From UBA724 sp964008075 (lineage in GTDB: Bacteria > Bacteroidota > Bacteroidia > Flavobacteriales > Flavobacteriaceae), in NCBI GenBank assembly GCA_964008075.1, contig CAXGAP010000002.1, positions 1-63,365 on the forward strand: 63,365 bases of DNA, in the 5' to 3' direction. Both the position numbers and the translations under genes were made by a program. Below the pieces are notes generated by a model. It saw only the letters and a program-made list of their open reading frames with translations, was not told where the DNA came from and did not search any database. Of the stretch, positions 63,173-63,365 are shown piece after piece. Within the stretch, counting starts at the first letter, position 1, and each line of letters begins with the position of its first letter.

Positions 63173-63365
63173 ATGATTCAACATGCGACATTGGCAAATG
63201 GATGTTTTTGGTGTACAGAGACGATATACAGCCGTATTCATGGTGTGATTTCAACCAAGCCCGGTTATAGTGGCGGTACAATCAAAAACCCTTCCTATCG
63301 AGAGGTATGTCAAGGCACAACTGGTCATGCAGAGTGTATTCAGATTGAATATGATGATACATTTA
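63173..63365 (+). CDS. msrA: Peptide-methionine (S)-S-oxide reductase, N-terminal part (cut by window edge)
   Basis: Repairs oxidised methionine. From ATG 63173: IQHATLANGCFWCTE holds the catalytic Cys11 in the GCFWC motif, followed by PGYSGGTIKNPSYREVCQG and GHAECIQIEYD, the canonical MsrA sequence. 64 codons are inside the window and the rest is missing. A C-terminal MsrB fusion is possible but cannot be seen here. Confidence 0.95.
   Translation, partial: MIQHATLANGCFWCTETIYSRIHGVISTKPGYSGGTIKNPSYREVCQGTTGHAECIQIEYDDTF

Noticed and set aside
1..63365. CRISPR arrays, insertion sequences, integrases, toxin-antitoxin or phage-defence genes
   Set aside because: No regularly spaced repeats, transposase or recombinase motifs, or defence domains were found; the content is mostly housekeeping and envelope genes.

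Overview
The window is a 63 kb piece of chromosome from a member of the Bacteroidota, most likely a marine Flavobacteriaceae. The evidence is the content: bacillithiol synthase BshA, a DUF1501/DUF1800 pair, two type IX secretion (T9SS) C-terminal sorting domains, a TonB-dependent receptor with an N-terminal carboxypeptidase-like domain, a fused CcsBA, TamB and LptD. Candidate promoters carry the Bacteroidota -7 box TAnnTTTG, and gene starts lack Shine-Dalgarno sequences. Packing is very tight: stop/start overlaps of 1-20 nt are common and several convergent genes overlap at their stop codons. I see no rRNA, CRISPR array, insertion sequence or prophage.

Layout. 1-2131: very AT-rich block with the end of a ferric-type ABC permease, its ATPase, a DUF393-like CxxC protein and, on the opposite strand, an unannotated 41-aa cysteine-rich peptide. 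2272-5957: guaB and two SurA/parvulin-type folding factors. 6105-10019: CcsBA cytochrome c maturation plus two small envelope genes. 10037-13780 (all minus): tsaD, rsmE, an AI-2E family permease, ybjQ, a 34-aa membrane peptide, tRNA-Ser(GCT), tRNA-Arg(TCT) and a decayed GIY-YIG nuclease gene. 13816-18138: tamB. 18249-21130: pfkA, gapA and a BadF-type kinase. 21127-24190 region: ridA and lptD (minus), divergent from an N-acetylmuramoyl-L-alanine amidase.

25335-33343 is one long plus-strand cluster: MlaD-like protein, membrane Fe-S protein, HAD-like protein, CCG-domain protein, an unknown protein, a GH3/beta-lactamase fusion and bshA. 33346-35327 (minus): a DUF1338 protein and a saccharopine/lysine dehydrogenase, probably lysine catabolism. 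35379-38762 (minus): DUF1501 and DUF1800. 38812-41397: TonB-dependent receptor and an HMA metallochaperone, probably heavy-metal handling. 41398-46767: small envelope proteins, a T9SS cargo protein, mnmE, an acetyltransferase and an outer-membrane barrel. 46843-51936: YfhO, glycosyltransferase and flippase, for surface glycan. 51916-59691: uvrA, an ECF-type sigma factor, a 46-aa peptide, a cluster-less endonuclease III, bcp, a conserved unknown, a metallo-hydrolase and small proteins. 59688-63365: carboxylesterase, a dihydroorotase homologue that has lost its metal ligands, a TIGR02757 protein, a LolD-like ATPase and the start of msrA.

No wholly new multi-gene system is obvious. The best leads are: the HdrDE-like redox pair in the same apparent operon as bshA; the catalytically dead dihydroorotase; the tRNA-linked GIY-YIG pseudogene; the Cys-rich peptide beside the iron transporter in an AT-rich block; and evidence that some apparent TTG starts are really the end of -7 promoter boxes. 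Coordinates and motifs were read by eye; family assignments are recalled knowledge without database support.
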